Part shown: piece by piece, positions 50,001-61,805 of the stretch
How positions within the stretch are numbered: position 1 is the stretch's first letter
Layout of the letters: each line of letters begins with the position of its first letter
Assembly (NCBI GenBank): GCA_035048485.1
Contig: CM068585.1
Coordinates: 20,510,001 to 20,574,000, forward strand
From: Pteria penguin
Lineage: Eukaryota > Mollusca > Bivalvia > Pterioida > Pteriidae
Length of the DNA stretch: 64,000 bases
Direction: 5' to 3'
The notes under the pieces: model-generated
Told to the model about the DNA's origin: nothing
Seen by the model: only the letters and a program-made list of their open reading frames with translations
The model's database searches: none
Translations under genes and position numbers: made by a program

Positions 50001-53000
50001 GCAAATTTGGAACAGGTTGGGAAAAAATGTGTGTAGAGCCTTCAGACGACAGATCGGGGGTAAGTTAACGTTGCCGATCGTTTGCTTTATGTTTATATAT
50101 GTTAGATATTTGCTCCATTTGATACCGAAATGCGTAGAATCGTGCCGACCATTCCGTTTATCAAAGATGCAAGTTTACGCAAGGTAAGGAATTGTGGCCC
50201 TATCATTCATTTAGGGCCACTACTTGTGGCTAGTTGTCTGACTGTTTATCGTCTAATGCCACACCACAATGAGCGATAGAAGTGAGTTATCTTCCCCTGT
50301 GCATCACCAGATGGTGATACTGTTCCCGGTCCATGAGAATCTTTGTTTACATATGATACGCTAAACGGGAAAGATGGATGAATGTGAATACGGCTCTTAT
50401 ACAATTGCGCAACTTAGAGAGGAACTTAAAAAGAAAAATCCTGAATTATCTGGAAGAAAAAAAAAGAGTTAGTAGTCAGTAGAAAGGTAATATATGAAAA
50501 CTTTTATAAATATTCTTCAGTTTTGTTAGAAATCGCATGATAATTGTGATAATATGTAGTTGGACATAATATCAAACCTTAAATACACGGCTAAGCTCAC
50601 TGAATATTATTATTAATATCGATATTATCATCAACATTGTAAGCCTCAGTTGACCTCTTACAAATTAGTCTGAGATTTGACATTTACCAGACTTTTACAT
50701 TATTGTTAAAATGCATGTTTGCTATTGTCAAAGTGCACTTCAACTAAGTATAGTGTTGGTTTATTACACGCATTATACGGGTTTTATAGTAAAAAATGCA
50801 AACTTTGGTAAACAAGAGGTTTTACAACCGGAACATAATATGTTGCTTCCAGGGTTCGAAACATATTTTGATATTAATTGTGATTTGAAATTCTGTGGTC
50901 TCAGTCAACATGTTACAAGTTAATATCTGGAAAATTTTGAAAAAAAAAGATCAACACTCATATTACGCAACTTTACAATGAGAAATTCCTTCGATCCTCT
51001 CGGGTATCAATTAACAAAAATATGAATGGCAGCATCTTTATCAAGACAAGCTGTCGTGCTGAGATGAAAAAGGGATTATGCTACAATGTAGATATTCATG
51101 TATGTCAACGGGGTCTGTTGTGGAAGCTCAATGTGAATGGGCAGCAGGAATGGGACCCAAAGTGCATTGCAAACACGTGTGCACTGCATTGTATGGTGCC
51201 CTCATGTTTTCAACCTCAAGGTTTGTCAAAACAGAAGAAACATACACCCAACAACTTCAGAGCTTCCATAAATGCAAAAAAATCACGGGAAGTCCCCTCA
51301 TGTCCAAGTCATTATATGTGGCTGGGGCTGACGAATTCACAGAAATAGATTTTGACCAGAGACCTGAGAAGTTCTGCAAAACATCTACATATCAGGACTA
51401 CTTTAGAAACGTTTGTCTCAATTTCCCTGGGATATCTGAGATGCCAATCTACCAGACCTTTGTGCCTTAATATGTGCAAGCTGTAGCCCTCGACCATGAG
51501 TATTTTGAATTGATCTCAGAAGACATCTTCCTTGCGAAACTGAATTTAATAAAAATCAACGATGAACAAATAGCTCAAGTAGAGAAGTTGACACATGGCC
51601 AAAGCTCAAATACATCATTGAAAGAGAGGCGAACTAAACGCATTATTTCTTCTATGTTTGGAAGAAAATGTAAGGCAACTGATAAAACAGACAATAAAAA
51701 ACAAAAAAAAGTCTATGACAACAGTCAAAAATGTATGAAAAGGGTATGATTTATAAAAAATTTGTAAAGTAGAATTATCGATGTATGTCTACATGTAGAT
51801 AGTTTAGTAAATAATCAGTGTTTATGCTCAAGAGGTTGTAAGATGATATGGACCGGGACATGCAGCGCCACCGTGTTATGAACGGTAACTCACTTAGATT
51901 TTTCGCTCATTAATTCACCTAAGCTCTAACTTTATCATAACAGTGAATATACACCAGCAGTCATGATACAGGTAATAGTACCTAAAACAGTCTCATTTAG
52001 GAGTGGTATACTTTATGAATTCCTTCTAGACATTGACTGGCACCATACAGATACAAAATAATGTTGATATGACATTAACTATATACATGTACATTATACA
52101 TTATATTTGTTTGATCCTTGTTTTACATCATGCCAAGATTACTTCAACGATATATGATGATGAAATCTGCCTGATGGATCACACTAAAATGTGCACTTAT
52201 GCAGCATACCCGTCTGAACAGTGGGAGAGTTCTTTTATCTGTCAATGCTTACCTTAACTTTTACATGTCTCATCTGAAAGAACTAATACTGATTTTAAGA
52301 AATGCCAAATTCTCAAAGTAATTAAAGATAGATACAGTAAAAGAAACTTGACAGGCTGTGCTATGTGACCTTGTCTTTTGACCTTCAAATCCAAATATTG
52401 AGGCATGTTCTACCATCATTTTGCATCTGCATGTAAAATTTAAACCTGTAGGTTTGAACAGCTTTCAGTTTTGGTATCAAATGTCAGATGTACTGGCAGA
52501 CAGACATAATTACAACAGGATACCTGCATGACATTGGAATCCTTATTACATGTATATAAACCTCCTCCTCATAATTACATCTTTAACTCAAGTACAACAT
52601 AACAACTATCAGCAAAGTTCCTACAAACACATCTTGTGCTGATTCCTTCAAATACAGCTCTTTTTTTACACCTTTACATATAATTCTTCAGTTCTTCCTG
52701 AACTCTTCAAATACAGCATCTTTTTAACAACTTTATGCTCTAAATTTCAGTTCTTTGAATTCTCAAAAGAAACAACCCTCTGACAGAATAGTTCTTTTCA
52801 CCCAGAATCAGTTGTCAAACTCAAAACACACCCCATTCACCTTAAACATGTAACAACATATAATTACCTTTATAGTAGAAAACTGTTTATGTGCTTGTAC
52901 CATTTTAAGAGCATCGTCATAGCTTAACCTATAAAGACATAAATATTTGTTGAAGTCTATGTTGAAGAAACAAATCAGAAGATTAAATATATAGCTATGT

Positions 53001-56000
53001 AACAAGCAGATATAATCCATTTAATAGCAGACAGTAAACAAACCCTATACCTTTAGTATTACAAACATTAAACATTTCCTTGAGTGAAATTTACTACTTC
53101 TTACCTTATAAATTTATTATCCAATAAAACATCAGCTGTTTTCTGTAAATATAAATGCATACAGCATTTTAGCATTATACCTCAGAATAAAACAAGTTTA
53201 CCTTACTTCATGATCAGTAGAAAATTATTTCTTACTAGTGAAGCATCATTCAAATAGAAAATGAAAAGGAAATTGATAATTCAGTATCAAATACATGTAT
53301 GTAAATGTTTATTTCAGTATGTCCAAAAACAGCACTTAATATCAGCAGGAGATGCTCACTTAATGTAACACTATAGATAGAAAATATGAAACTGATACAT
53401 TTAGAACTTGTAAAAAAACACTATTTATTACTAATGGAATATGATAGAATTTTGTTTCACCCCGGTCTGCCAGCTAAAAGTTTGTATCAATTAATTACTC
53501 ATCATCCCGTTAATGATAAAACTTTGACTTCAAAATCATTATTCATTTAGCATATAAACATGTGCCACTGAACCATAAACATATGCCACTGAATCATAAT
53601 CTGACCGTAGAGGAGGCATATTATTCATGGAGCATATAAATGTGTGCCACTGAATCATGGTCTGACTGTAGATGAGGCAATATTATTCATGAAGCATATA
53701 AATGTGTGCCACTGAATCATGGTCTGACTGTAGATGAGGCAATATTATTCATGAAGCATATAAATAAGTGCCACTGAATCATGGTCTGACTGCAGCTGAG
53801 GCAATATTATTCATATAGCATAATAATGTGTGCCACTGAATCGTAGTATGAATGTAGATCGGGCAATATTATTCATGGAGCATGTATAAACATGTGCCAC
53901 TGAATCGTTGTCTGACTATAGAGATGAGGCAATATTATTCATATAGCATATAAATGTGTGCCACTGAACCATGGTCTTAACACACCATAGATGATGCTAG
54001 TGAACAAAAATTGTGTAAAATTCATGACAAATGTAAACTCTTTCCGTCCGTACAATGAAAGGTAAGTAGATTAATCCAACAAGAGTTTTAACAAAATTTG
54101 GGGGTAAATTAGAACCAATTAACTGACGATCAAACCAAAATATACCTTAGACATTTTTTTATTCTTAACAATCGACTGACAACCTGGTTTTGACCCCTGG
54201 CTGACCATTTGTACTCTATGAAGATCATTTATCATATCCTGTTTCTCTGTCTGACCTTAAGATGAGACAACATAAAGAGGAGCTCCTAGTCACAGTATAC
54301 GTTGGTATGTAAATCATCCCTCGCTGCTTTCTGATGGGTCTGCCGGACAAAATCATGTCATGCACCAGGCACATACTGCTGCCATATAAATGATCTTATC
54401 ATGACCTTAGAATGACCTAAAACAATATATAAACAATACGCTTACCTTTCGATCTGTTGAATTTCGTTTATGTAAAAAGTCTATATCTTTTGAAACTTTA
54501 TCAAGTGTCTCTTTGGTTATGAATTTGATTAAATCTTCCATTACCTGTAATACAGAATTATTCACATATTTCATTACTGCATTTCAATCCTATAAGTTCC
54601 GATTTTCTTTATTTCCTATTCAAGCCAGTGTAGTTCAAAGGATGAGGTGCTCATCTTATCACCAAGAGGTCCTGGGTTCAACTCCCACTGTGGGCACACT
54701 GGTGTTATGTCTTCTGGATCAGAAAGTGTAAACCAAGATTCCATGTCACAGTAGGATTGGCACATAAAAAATCCTAAAATGCTTTAGGTTTGTCCATTGC
54801 AAGGTCTAAATTTGTAAGCATTGCATCAGACAGATGCCATCACCATATATATGAAATAGTCATGGAGTGACATTAAACAATATTCAGTCAATATATTCCC
54901 TTTATTTTAAAGTTAACATAGTTTACAATACAAAAGATTTCAATCTTTTGGACATTTGATATGTTTCTTTTAGGCTACAATATGTAGATCAAATATTGAA
55001 CCTATTTTCAGTAAAATTTACATAACCTTTAGAAAACCTATTGTTTTTACTAAGACAAAGTTTTATTTTCATATCCCTGTAAACATTAATGAGAGAATCA
55101 TAGATGTTTTCTATGTATTGATCTCCATATAATCTGTATTTCTGATTAGTTCAATAGCGTCACAAGAGTAAACTTGATTGGTTACACATCACACTAAAGA
55201 TTCACTCAAATTTTTAGTAAAGATGAGAGAGTGGAACCTTCCACTCTTCTCAGGTTTTACCTGATGGTGACTAATAATTGTAAGTACGAGATGTATATGG
55301 ATTGAGATGTAATAATTATCACTTAGACATTAAAAGAGAAAGATTTATAGTAAGGAAAAAAGCTGACATATCTTACAGCCATGATATCGTCTAAGGACTT
55401 TGTGAATGCTAACTCTGCCTCTACCATATAGAATTCAGCAAGATGATGACGTGTGTGAGACTTCTCTTTGCGGAATGTCGGACTTACTGTGTAACATTTA
55501 CTTATTCCCCTATGAAGAAAACACTTCTAATGTTAATCTAAAAAGCTATGATCCAATCCACAAATATTATTGATTTTACAGCATACTGTGCTTCTTGTAT
55601 AATGATTCCCTTATAAAACTTTTAGCTAAACATAGTGCATACTTTAAATGTTTAGTTAGCCAGGAAAGCCATATAACTTTGACAGGATATGTTCTACATC
55701 TGCAGCAATAATGAATTGTCTGGATTTGCTCTTAACCAAACTTTTTATATGAATATACAAATTTCTAGAGACATCTTCAAGGTATGAAGCATATTACAGA
55801 GAAGACCATAAATTGTACAAAGCAGCATTTAGTCTTCAATATCATTTTGTTGCACAGGACTTATACTTCAGTTTTATACTTTGGACTACATTACATGCCA
55901 GTCTTTGTAAATGAATGTGATATTCACAGAAAATTCATTTGCTATATTCTGCTGTATTTCATAAACTAATGCATCACTTGTCTGATATTCATGTGATATT

Positions 56001-59000
56001 TGTATATTTGCCTCATATTTGTGTGATATTTGTGTGATACTTGAATGATAGTTGCCTCATATTTGTGTGATTGATTGATTGATTTTTGTTTAACGTCACA
56101 CCATGAATATTTCACGTATATGGTGACGGCATCTGCCTGATGCGGGGCATACAAATTTTGACCTTTGCAATGGACCCACCCGAAGCAGTGAGGGATCTTT
56201 AACGTGCCATTAATACCACGACACGGGGCCTCAGTTTTTACTGTCTCATCCGAAAGGCAGAACACCAGCATGACCAGAGCAGGACTCAAACCCCGGCCTC
56301 CCGATCAGGAGTCCAGCGCGATACCACTAGGCCATGCCGGCTTGATATTTGTGTGATATTTGCCCGATATATAATGTGATATTTGCATGATACCTACACG
56401 GTGTTTGTATGGTATTTGTGTCAAAAAAATGTGCTATGACCCAAAGTTACCCTGTAATAGCCTCCAGATGTAACTGACCAGACACTGTTAAATGAACTGG
56501 TTTACCGAAAAAAAAATGGTCAAAGTCACCTTCGCCATCACATTTCACTTTCTCCTGTAATATAAGTAAAGTATTTGTGTTATTTTTGTCTTTTTGTTTG
56601 CTTTTATTTTACATAGATTTCTATGGATCAAGTTTTATTTACTGCAGTTATTCTGCATCAGATAGTCACACAAAGGGTAAATAACTCTTTATTACAAAGA
56701 ACTAATATCATGTGAAGATTATTTCACTTATGTAGTGACAGCATCTGCCTACCATGTTGTACTGAAGTTTGGAGATATACAATGAATCCACTGGAGCAGC
56801 GAAGGATCTTTACATGGCATCGTCTACTGAACACAATTTTATTGCTTCTTCTCAAAAATACAATGTACAGCATTGACAAAATACCTTTGAACCTTGACTT
56901 CAGGATCTTTCAACACTTATATAATCCCCCTACCTACTTACCTATCACAACTAAGGACACTAAAGAGCATGCCCTCACATCAGGCTCATTTCAAAAGTGC
57001 AACAAAGATGCTTTTGCTAACCATTTTTTTTAATTCTAAGTCTCAAGGACAATACCTCCTTAGAGTCCTATAAAATAAAATCTTTATTCGATAAAGTTAT
57101 TATCCAGAAATCAAAATTTCCTTCATTTTCAGCATAAGTCCAGCAGCTGTGATCTTGACCTTTATCTCACTGATCTCAAAAACAATATGCTTTTTGGTAT
57201 GAAACCATTTATCAATTTTCGGTTTGGTTCAGATGAAAGGTAACTGAATTTTCATCTGGAAACAATATGAAGGACAAAATAATAGAAGACAGAATTGGAG
57301 AACATGCACTTAATGCCCAGTCTTTTACAGTTCTGTTTTTCTAAGTAAGCACAGAAAACTGATATCTATATAATTAACCTACTCTAATGGCATCAAAACT
57401 TTGGTGCAAAATATGCATACAGAATGTCTGCCTTTCAAAGAAGGGTGTTCACTCCAACCATTACTATCTATGAATTTGTTGATACAGATAAAAATCAAAG
57501 AACCATAGACATTTCGTTTATGTCAAACATTGTCAATATTCTTTGCAACAAATGCAGAAATGAAGTCTTCAGACTCTGTGACGATACAATGATGATGATT
57601 TAACAATCACTGCATTTAATTATTGTAACACATGAACATTTTGAAAAAAAAAAACTTAAAGAGCTAGTATGAAATGCATTTAAATTAGAGAATTCAACAA
57701 GTACTGAAGATTTACAATATTACCTGGAGTGAAAATATCTGTCCTGCACCTTCACAATCATTGGAGGTCAAAATAGGGGTATGGATGAATATGTAGTCGT
57801 TTGTCTGTGAAAATTAATACAAAGATACAAATACAACTAAGACCTTTATGCAATATAAAGAACAATAATACAGAGAAAATACGGAGTTATTGCAATGATA
57901 TGCAAGCAGTGTAATAATATGAGAAATGAAGTAATATGTCATGTCACTTTCAACAATGATATACAGGCAGTGTAATAACAGAGAAATGAAATAATATGAG
58001 AAATGAAATAATATGAGAAATGAAATAATATGTCATGTCACTTTCAACAATGACATACAGGCAGTGTAATAACAGAGAAATGAAGTAATATGTCATGTAA
58101 TTTTCAGCAATGATATACAGGCAATGTAATAACAGAGAAATGAAGTAATACTTCATGTTATTTTCAACAATGACATATAAGCAGTGTAATAACAGAGAAA
58201 TGAAGTAATATGTCATGCCACTTTCAGCAATAATATACAAGCAGTGAATAAGAGAGAAATGAAGTAATATGTCATGTCACTTTCAGCAATGATATACAGG
58301 CAGTGTTATAACAGAGAAATGAAGTAATATGTCACTTTCAGCAATAATATACAAGCAGTGTAATATCAGAGAAATAAATTAATACTTCATGTCACTTTTA
58401 GCAATGAATCTGATACATCATTCCTACATTTTCTCTCTGAGTGATGACTTGAAAATGCTTGTTTTGGATTGTTACTTTAATGCCATTTGCTTATATATTT
58501 ACATCTCCTGTCTTACCTGGAAATACTTATGGATAGCCATGAATGCAGCATTTCTCACTCTAAGTAATGACTTAATGAAATTAGTTTTGGGTCGTAAATG
58601 TGGATACAATCTAATGTCATCTGGTGTTTCTTTGTTATTTTTCTTAAATGGAAATTCCTGTAGGGATAAAATCCAACTGAACTTTTCAAAACAAGACTCC
58701 TAAGATATATTACAAATCATGCATACTGCATATGAATATGAACAAAATGTTATTATTTCTACAAAACAGCACAGATTTAGATGTGTTTTAGCAATCAGAT
58801 TCTTCAGAAATGTCTTACTGGTTATCATCAGTCTCATCACTATGCAAAATATGATAATATACATGTATTAGTCAAACATATGTGTAACACAAAAATCCTA
58901 AGATATTAAACTTTAAAAAAAAAAAAAAAAAAACTTTGTCAATGAGCCTTATCCTCATACAATAACATATGTAAATAATGTACTGTGACCTTGACATTTT

Positions 59001-61642
59001 CATGTTTAAATAATGTACTGTGACCTCGAAATTTAAATCATGTACTGTGATCTTGAAATCTTCATGTTTAAATCATGTACTGTGACCTTGATGTCTTCAT
59101 GTTTAAATTATGTACTGTGACTTTGATATTTTCATGTTTAAATCATGTTCTGTGATCTTGAAATCTTCATGTATAATTCATGTACTGTGACCTTGAAATC
59201 TTTTAAATCATGTATTGTGACCTTGAAATCTTCATGTTTGAAATCTTCATGTTTAAATCATGTACTGTGACCTTGAAGTCTTCAAGTTTAAATTATGTAA
59301 TGTGACCTTGATGTTTTCACTTCAAAATCAACAAACTGTGTTCGTGAAACACTAATGCCCCTGGCAGTGCCAAAGTCCAAAAAACTTATTTTTAGCCTGT
59401 AGGTCATTGTCAAGGTCAAAAGGTCATCGACCTTGGTGTCATTTGATAGGGCTTCATTAGTTGAGTACACATGTAAAATATGAAGTCTCTATCCCTCACG
59501 ATTCAAAAGTTATAGCCAAGGTTAAAGTTGACAACATACTAACAAACAAACAGACAGAACAAAAACAATATGCCCCTGATCTATCGATCTGGGGGCATAA
59601 AAAGAAATCTTCATATGCTTTGATCATATATGTACAAATGGTGAAGTATCATCAGTTCAGCTCAAAATGTATTTCACTTACTGCATGAAAATACATTGTC
59701 AAGAAAAAAAAACCCAGATGGACAGATTGTTGTAGTGAATTCGATATACCCTCCCTACAATTTCATATGTCAAGTGATACACCACTAAAGCAATGAGAAG
59801 TACTGATTTCATCTGGAAATTGTGATTAAATATTCATACTGACTAGTACAAAACTTTGATGTAAGTACTGGTAGAACTTTTTCATTAATAGCATATTTAC
59901 AATAAACTGCCTGACATTACAAATCAGTATCACTCACATTGACATCACACTTTCCTAAGACATGGATGTGAGTGGCTTGTAGCTCCTGGGGCTGCTGAGG
60001 TCCTGGACTGGCTATCATTTCTCCCTTAACTCTCACACAGCTTCCATATGATATATCACTGTTAACAAAATAACAAAGACTTCATATATGGCTTGAAAGA
60101 ATCTAAGAAAAAGGGGGCAAAACTCCACAATAAAACAGGAAGTATAATTATACTAGTGTATACCATCATTTGCATAAAGATTCATATTACATGTATGCTC
60201 TAATATCAATTTCTGTTTTAGGATATCTACTGATGTTTAGCAAGTAAAGTACCAGGTACTTGTGAATTGTATTGTTGTAAAACCATGGTTACTGAGTATA
60301 ATCAACCCTCCTTCCCTCGACATGTGGATTTCCGCTGATGTATGATATCGCTTCTCATGAATTATTAATGAGACAAACTGACCCATTCCTGAACAATCTG
60401 GTATATTGTGCTAAGAAAATTTGGCCAATAAAGCAGATCTTTCATCTTTAAGTTGAGTTAACTATTGTGGATATAATCTTGTTAACACAGTTTAGCTTCT
60501 GAAAGCTAAATCTTAGCTTCCACATACCTTGTACCAGTGTTTATAGTGCATTATAATTAGATTAAGGGATTTCTAATGCTAATTAAATGATATAAAATAC
60601 ATACATATGCATTACATATTATCTATATGGTCATGATATCAGACATGCTGACAGAAATTTTGTCCTATTATATGAGAGAGCTAATAATTAAAAAACTAAT
60701 AATGAAAAACTTTTCTCTTGTTTGTATATAATCATTTTACCATTTTTGTGGCGGATTCAGGATTTCAGGAAAATGGGGGGGGGGGGCAAAAATTAGGTCT
60801 TTGTTGCAACTACATCGTCATTATACCTATGTACAAAATGCTAATAAAATTTGCTCTCTTCATACTATCTTACGGCAAAGAGTTTGCAATTGCTTGTATC
60901 CGAAATGAACGTGCAATCGATAACTTCATGGCAACAAGTTTTACTGCATTGTTGTCACGAGTCGAAGCTGAGCCAAGGAACAACATTCCTTCAAGTGGGA
61001 CATTTAATAACCATCTTATTCACGATTCTCATAATGTTTTAACATCATTTATATTTAGAAACATACAACATTTACCTAAATATTTATATTGCATTTTCAT
61101 TATCAGAGAAAATGCGGGAAGATCGATCTTTAAATTTGTGAAAAAGAACTAAAGTTCCAGAACATGTTGGGGAAAACTTTAATTGAAATATCTCGATAAA
61201 AAAAAGCGATACAAGGTCAAGACAAATGCTTTGTGTGTTTGTATGTGGGGTGGGGGGTGGGGGTGTATGTGTGTGTGTGTGTGAAAATGAGTCTTAAAAA
61301 ACATATTTAATTTTTAATAGGCCTGATTTTCACTTTTTGCTGATGAACAAACAGCGAACAAATGTTATAAAAACAACTGTCATGACTTCATTCAATTGTT
61401 TTTCTTTTGCTATAATGATACTAAATTTGAGCAAAAATTGTACCATGACAAAGATTTCCTGATATACTGTACATGTACATGATTCATATTGTTATAATTT
61501 GAACAGTCAGTTTGAAAATTGTGATACTTTACCTAGACATTAAATCAGACTTAACCAGCACTTGTAAGGTTTCATGCTTGCAGCCATCACTGATATGAAT
61601 GAAAGAAAAATCTTTGAATTTTCTTACTGCTGTCACCCATCC
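46916..61642 (-). CDS. NARS2: Asparaginyl-tRNA synthetase, mitochondrial type (first exon missing)
   Basis: Twelve minus-strand exons in order: 61642-61533, 60058-59938, 58657-58517, 57804-57724, 56554-56451, 55509-55377, 54544-54446, 53142-53105, 52928-52868, 49340-49209, 48751-48627, 47060-46916 (TGA). They give 1290 nt, 429 residues and consistent phases. The enzyme charges tRNA-Asn. The OB-fold anticodon domain starts at '[20 protein letters not shown]'. The class II core shows motif 1 ('[17 protein letters not shown]'), motif 2 ('[20 protein letters not shown]') and motif 3 ('[15 protein letters not shown]'). The C-terminal layout ('VKDTASFPR...') and lack of a cytosolic-type N-terminal extension fit the organellar form. 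Human NARS2 is about 477 residues, so roughly 45 residues (targeting peptide) are missing, probably beyond 64000. Catalytic Arg residues of motifs 2 and 3 are present, so the gene looks functional. Confidence 0.92.
47430..47990. repeat. ~130-bp diverged tandem repeat in NARS2 last intron
   Basis: Units share 'TATGACC ... TTGACC', 'GGGCACATCCATGACTCATG', 'GTGAAGTTTCATAACAA' and 'GTAACTACAGTTATAG'. Four copies. Confidence 0.75.
49483..49684 (-). pseudogene. Mirrored copy of the two-exon segment, left arm
   Basis: Minus strand exons 49684-49607 ('[17 protein letters not shown]...') and 49560-49483 ('IFAPFDTEM...SLRN') mirror the right arm. Splice signals are intact, but the duplicated region ends near 49430 and nothing matching the downstream domains is found beyond, so the copy is truncated. 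It is transcribed, if at all, in the NARS2 sense direction and could act as a cryptic exon pair of NARS2. Confidence 0.5.
49982..50183 (+). CDS. Two-exon 5' gene segment, right palindrome arm, function unknown
   Basis: Exon 49982-50059 starts at ATG ('[20 protein letters not shown]') and ends at GTAAGT. Exon 50106-50183 follows TTAG and reads '[20 protein letters not shown]', ending at GTAAGG. Both are phase 0 and open (52 codons). I do not recognise the protein. It may be the 5' end of the SAP/SWIM/YqaJ-like locus immediately downstream, or a separate small gene. The mirrored copy in the left arm differs by at least one residue (Glu for Gly). Confidence 0.5.
50373..51750 (+). pseudogene. Decayed SAP / SWIM zinc-finger / YqaJ-nuclease-like gene
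   Basis: A SAP-like segment starts at ATG 50373 ('[20 protein letters not shown]'). It goes out of frame in an A-run near 50457-50465; one more or two fewer A would give a Glu-Leu-Val continuation. At 51022-51100 '[20 protein letters not shown]' leads, after a frameshift near 51095-51115, into '[20 protein letters not shown]' and 'CKHVCTAL', a SWIM-like C-x-C...C-x-H pattern whose second Cys is Trp. An in-frame TAA at 51468-51470 interrupts the continuation, after which '[17 protein letters not shown]' (51624-51674) resembles the start of YqaJ exonuclease domains. Genes with SWIM plus YqaJ domains are, to my knowledge, multicopy and mobile-element-like in bivalves and cnidarians. The copy is broken. 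Confidence 0.6.
52330..52530. repeat. Remnant of AAGGTCA/GACAGAC repeat
   Basis: 'GTGACCTTGTCTTTTGACCT' with a downstream 'GGCAGACAGACATAATTACAACAGG' style end. It is a single diverged unit in the NARS2 intron. Confidence 0.45.
53555..53990. repeat. ~62-bp minisatellite in NARS2 intron, 7 copies
   Basis: The unit is GAGGCAATATTATTCATGAA, GCATATAAATGTGTGCCACT, then GAATCATGGTCTGACTGTAG. It lies between exons 54544-54446 and 53142-53105. Confidence 0.93.
54612..54895 (+). mobile_element. tRNA-derived SINE, family A-like (variant head)
   Basis: A tRNA-like head ('GCCAGTGTAGTTCAAAGGAT', B-box GGGTTCAACTCC at about 54672-54683) is followed by the family A body ('TTGTCCATTGCAAGGTCT', 'GCATCAGACAGATGCCATCA') and tail 'GTGACATTAAACAATATTCA'. 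It lies just 5' (plus sense) of exon 54544-54446. No clear target duplication. Confidence 0.8.
55377..55509 (-). CDS. NARS2: NARS2 exon with class II motif 2
   Basis: It joins in phase to exon 56554-56451 (which ends 'LHLEAIT' plus GG). It encodes '[20 protein letters not shown]' followed by '[15 protein letters not shown]', the motif 2 strand-loop-strand with conserved Arg and Glu. Confidence 0.93.
56072..56344 (-). mobile_element. tRNA-derived SINE, family A, minus orientation
   Basis: On the minus strand it has the head 'GCCGGCATGGCCTAGTGGTA' with B-box GGGTTTGAGTCC, the body 'GCACGTTAAAGATC'-like and a (TCAA)n tail. ATATTTGTGTGAT flanks it at 56059-56071 and 56345-56357. The surrounding DNA is itself a GATATTTGTGT repeat, so the duplication is slightly ambiguous. 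It lies 107 bp from NARS2 exon 56554-56451. Confidence 0.88.
56711..56826 (-). mobile_element. SINE family A fragment
   Basis: 'AGTGACAGCATCTGCCTACC', 'GAATCCACTGGAGCAGCGAA' and 'GGATCTTTACATGGCAT' match the body and tail of 56072-56344 with more divergence. The head is absent. Confidence 0.7.
57895..58400. repeat. 60-bp minisatellite in NARS2 intron, ~8 copies
   Basis: The unit is AGAGAAATGAAGTAATATGT, CATGTCACTTTCAACAATGA, then CATACAGGCAGTGTAATAAC. The 60-bp period opens a false minus frame (57950-58240). Confidence 0.95.
58970..59335. repeat. 35-bp minisatellite, ~10 copies
   Basis: The unit is CATGTACTGTGACCTTGAAA then TCTTCATGTTTAAAT. It lies in the NARS2 intron and directly abuts the hairpin-ended element at 59335. 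Confidence 0.93.
59335..59604 (+). mobile_element. Short hairpin-ended repeat element, single internal unit
   Basis: It starts 'TGTTCGTGAAACACTAATGC' with CCCTGGCAGTGCCA (small hairpin), includes one 'AAGGTCAAAAGGTCATCGAC'-type unit, then AACAAACAGACAGAAC, and ends in the hairpin TATGCCCC ... GGGGGCATA (59570-59599) followed by AAAA. Start and layout match the five-unit element at 18130-19116. Confidence 0.7.
60749..60790. mobile_element. Partial MITE end (GTGGCGGATTCAGG)
   Basis: One TIR of the CAGTGGCG group followed by a G12 run. No matching right end was found within 400 bp, so it is truncated or decayed. It lies in the NARS2 intron. Confidence 0.6.
61242..61285. repeat. GT/G-rich microsatellite
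   Basis: GGGGTGGGGGGTGGGGGT followed by (GT)n in the NARS2 intron. Confidence 0.9.
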
Positions 61643-61680
61643 CTGAAAATATCCAACCAGTTATGTCCATTAATATAATT

Positions 61681-61790
61681 AAAATAAAATAAAATAAAAT
61701 ATATATAATATAATATAATATAATATAATATAATATAATATAATATAATATAATATAATATAATATAATATAATATAATATAATATAACT
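61681..61790. repeat. (ATAAA/ATAAT)n microsatellite
   Basis: AAATA pentamers grade into about twenty ATAAT units. It starts 39 bp from NARS2 exon 61642-61533 and ends beside a SINE. It is the same motif as at 30205-30262. Confidence 0.96.
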
Positions 61791-61805
61791 ACATCAACAT
61801 AAACT

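Larger units (their letters stand above)
49430..50239. repeat. Near-perfect ~380-bp-arm palindrome carrying two divergent gene starts
   Basis: The left arm (about 49430-49805) is the reverse complement of the right arm (about 49848-50239) with few differences, around a 42-bp spacer. The right arm carries a short duplication around 'GACCACGCACCCATGACCAC' not found in the left. Each arm contains the same promoter-proximal DNA, an ATG exon of 78 nt and a second 78-nt exon with intact splice sites (minus: 49684-49607 and 49560-49483; plus: 49982-50059 and 50106-50183). It sits inside the NARS2 intron between exons 52928-52868 and 49340-49209. Confidence 0.9.

Noticed and set aside
51022..51348. 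108-codon plus frame as an intact gene
   Set aside because: Only its first part matches the SWIM-family lead-in; the match switches frame near 51100, so it is part of a broken gene.
60718..61152. 144-codon plus frame in the NARS2 intron
   Set aside because: It starts within a MITE end and G-run; no family resemblance, no splice partner; an isolated frame with repeat-derived beginning.
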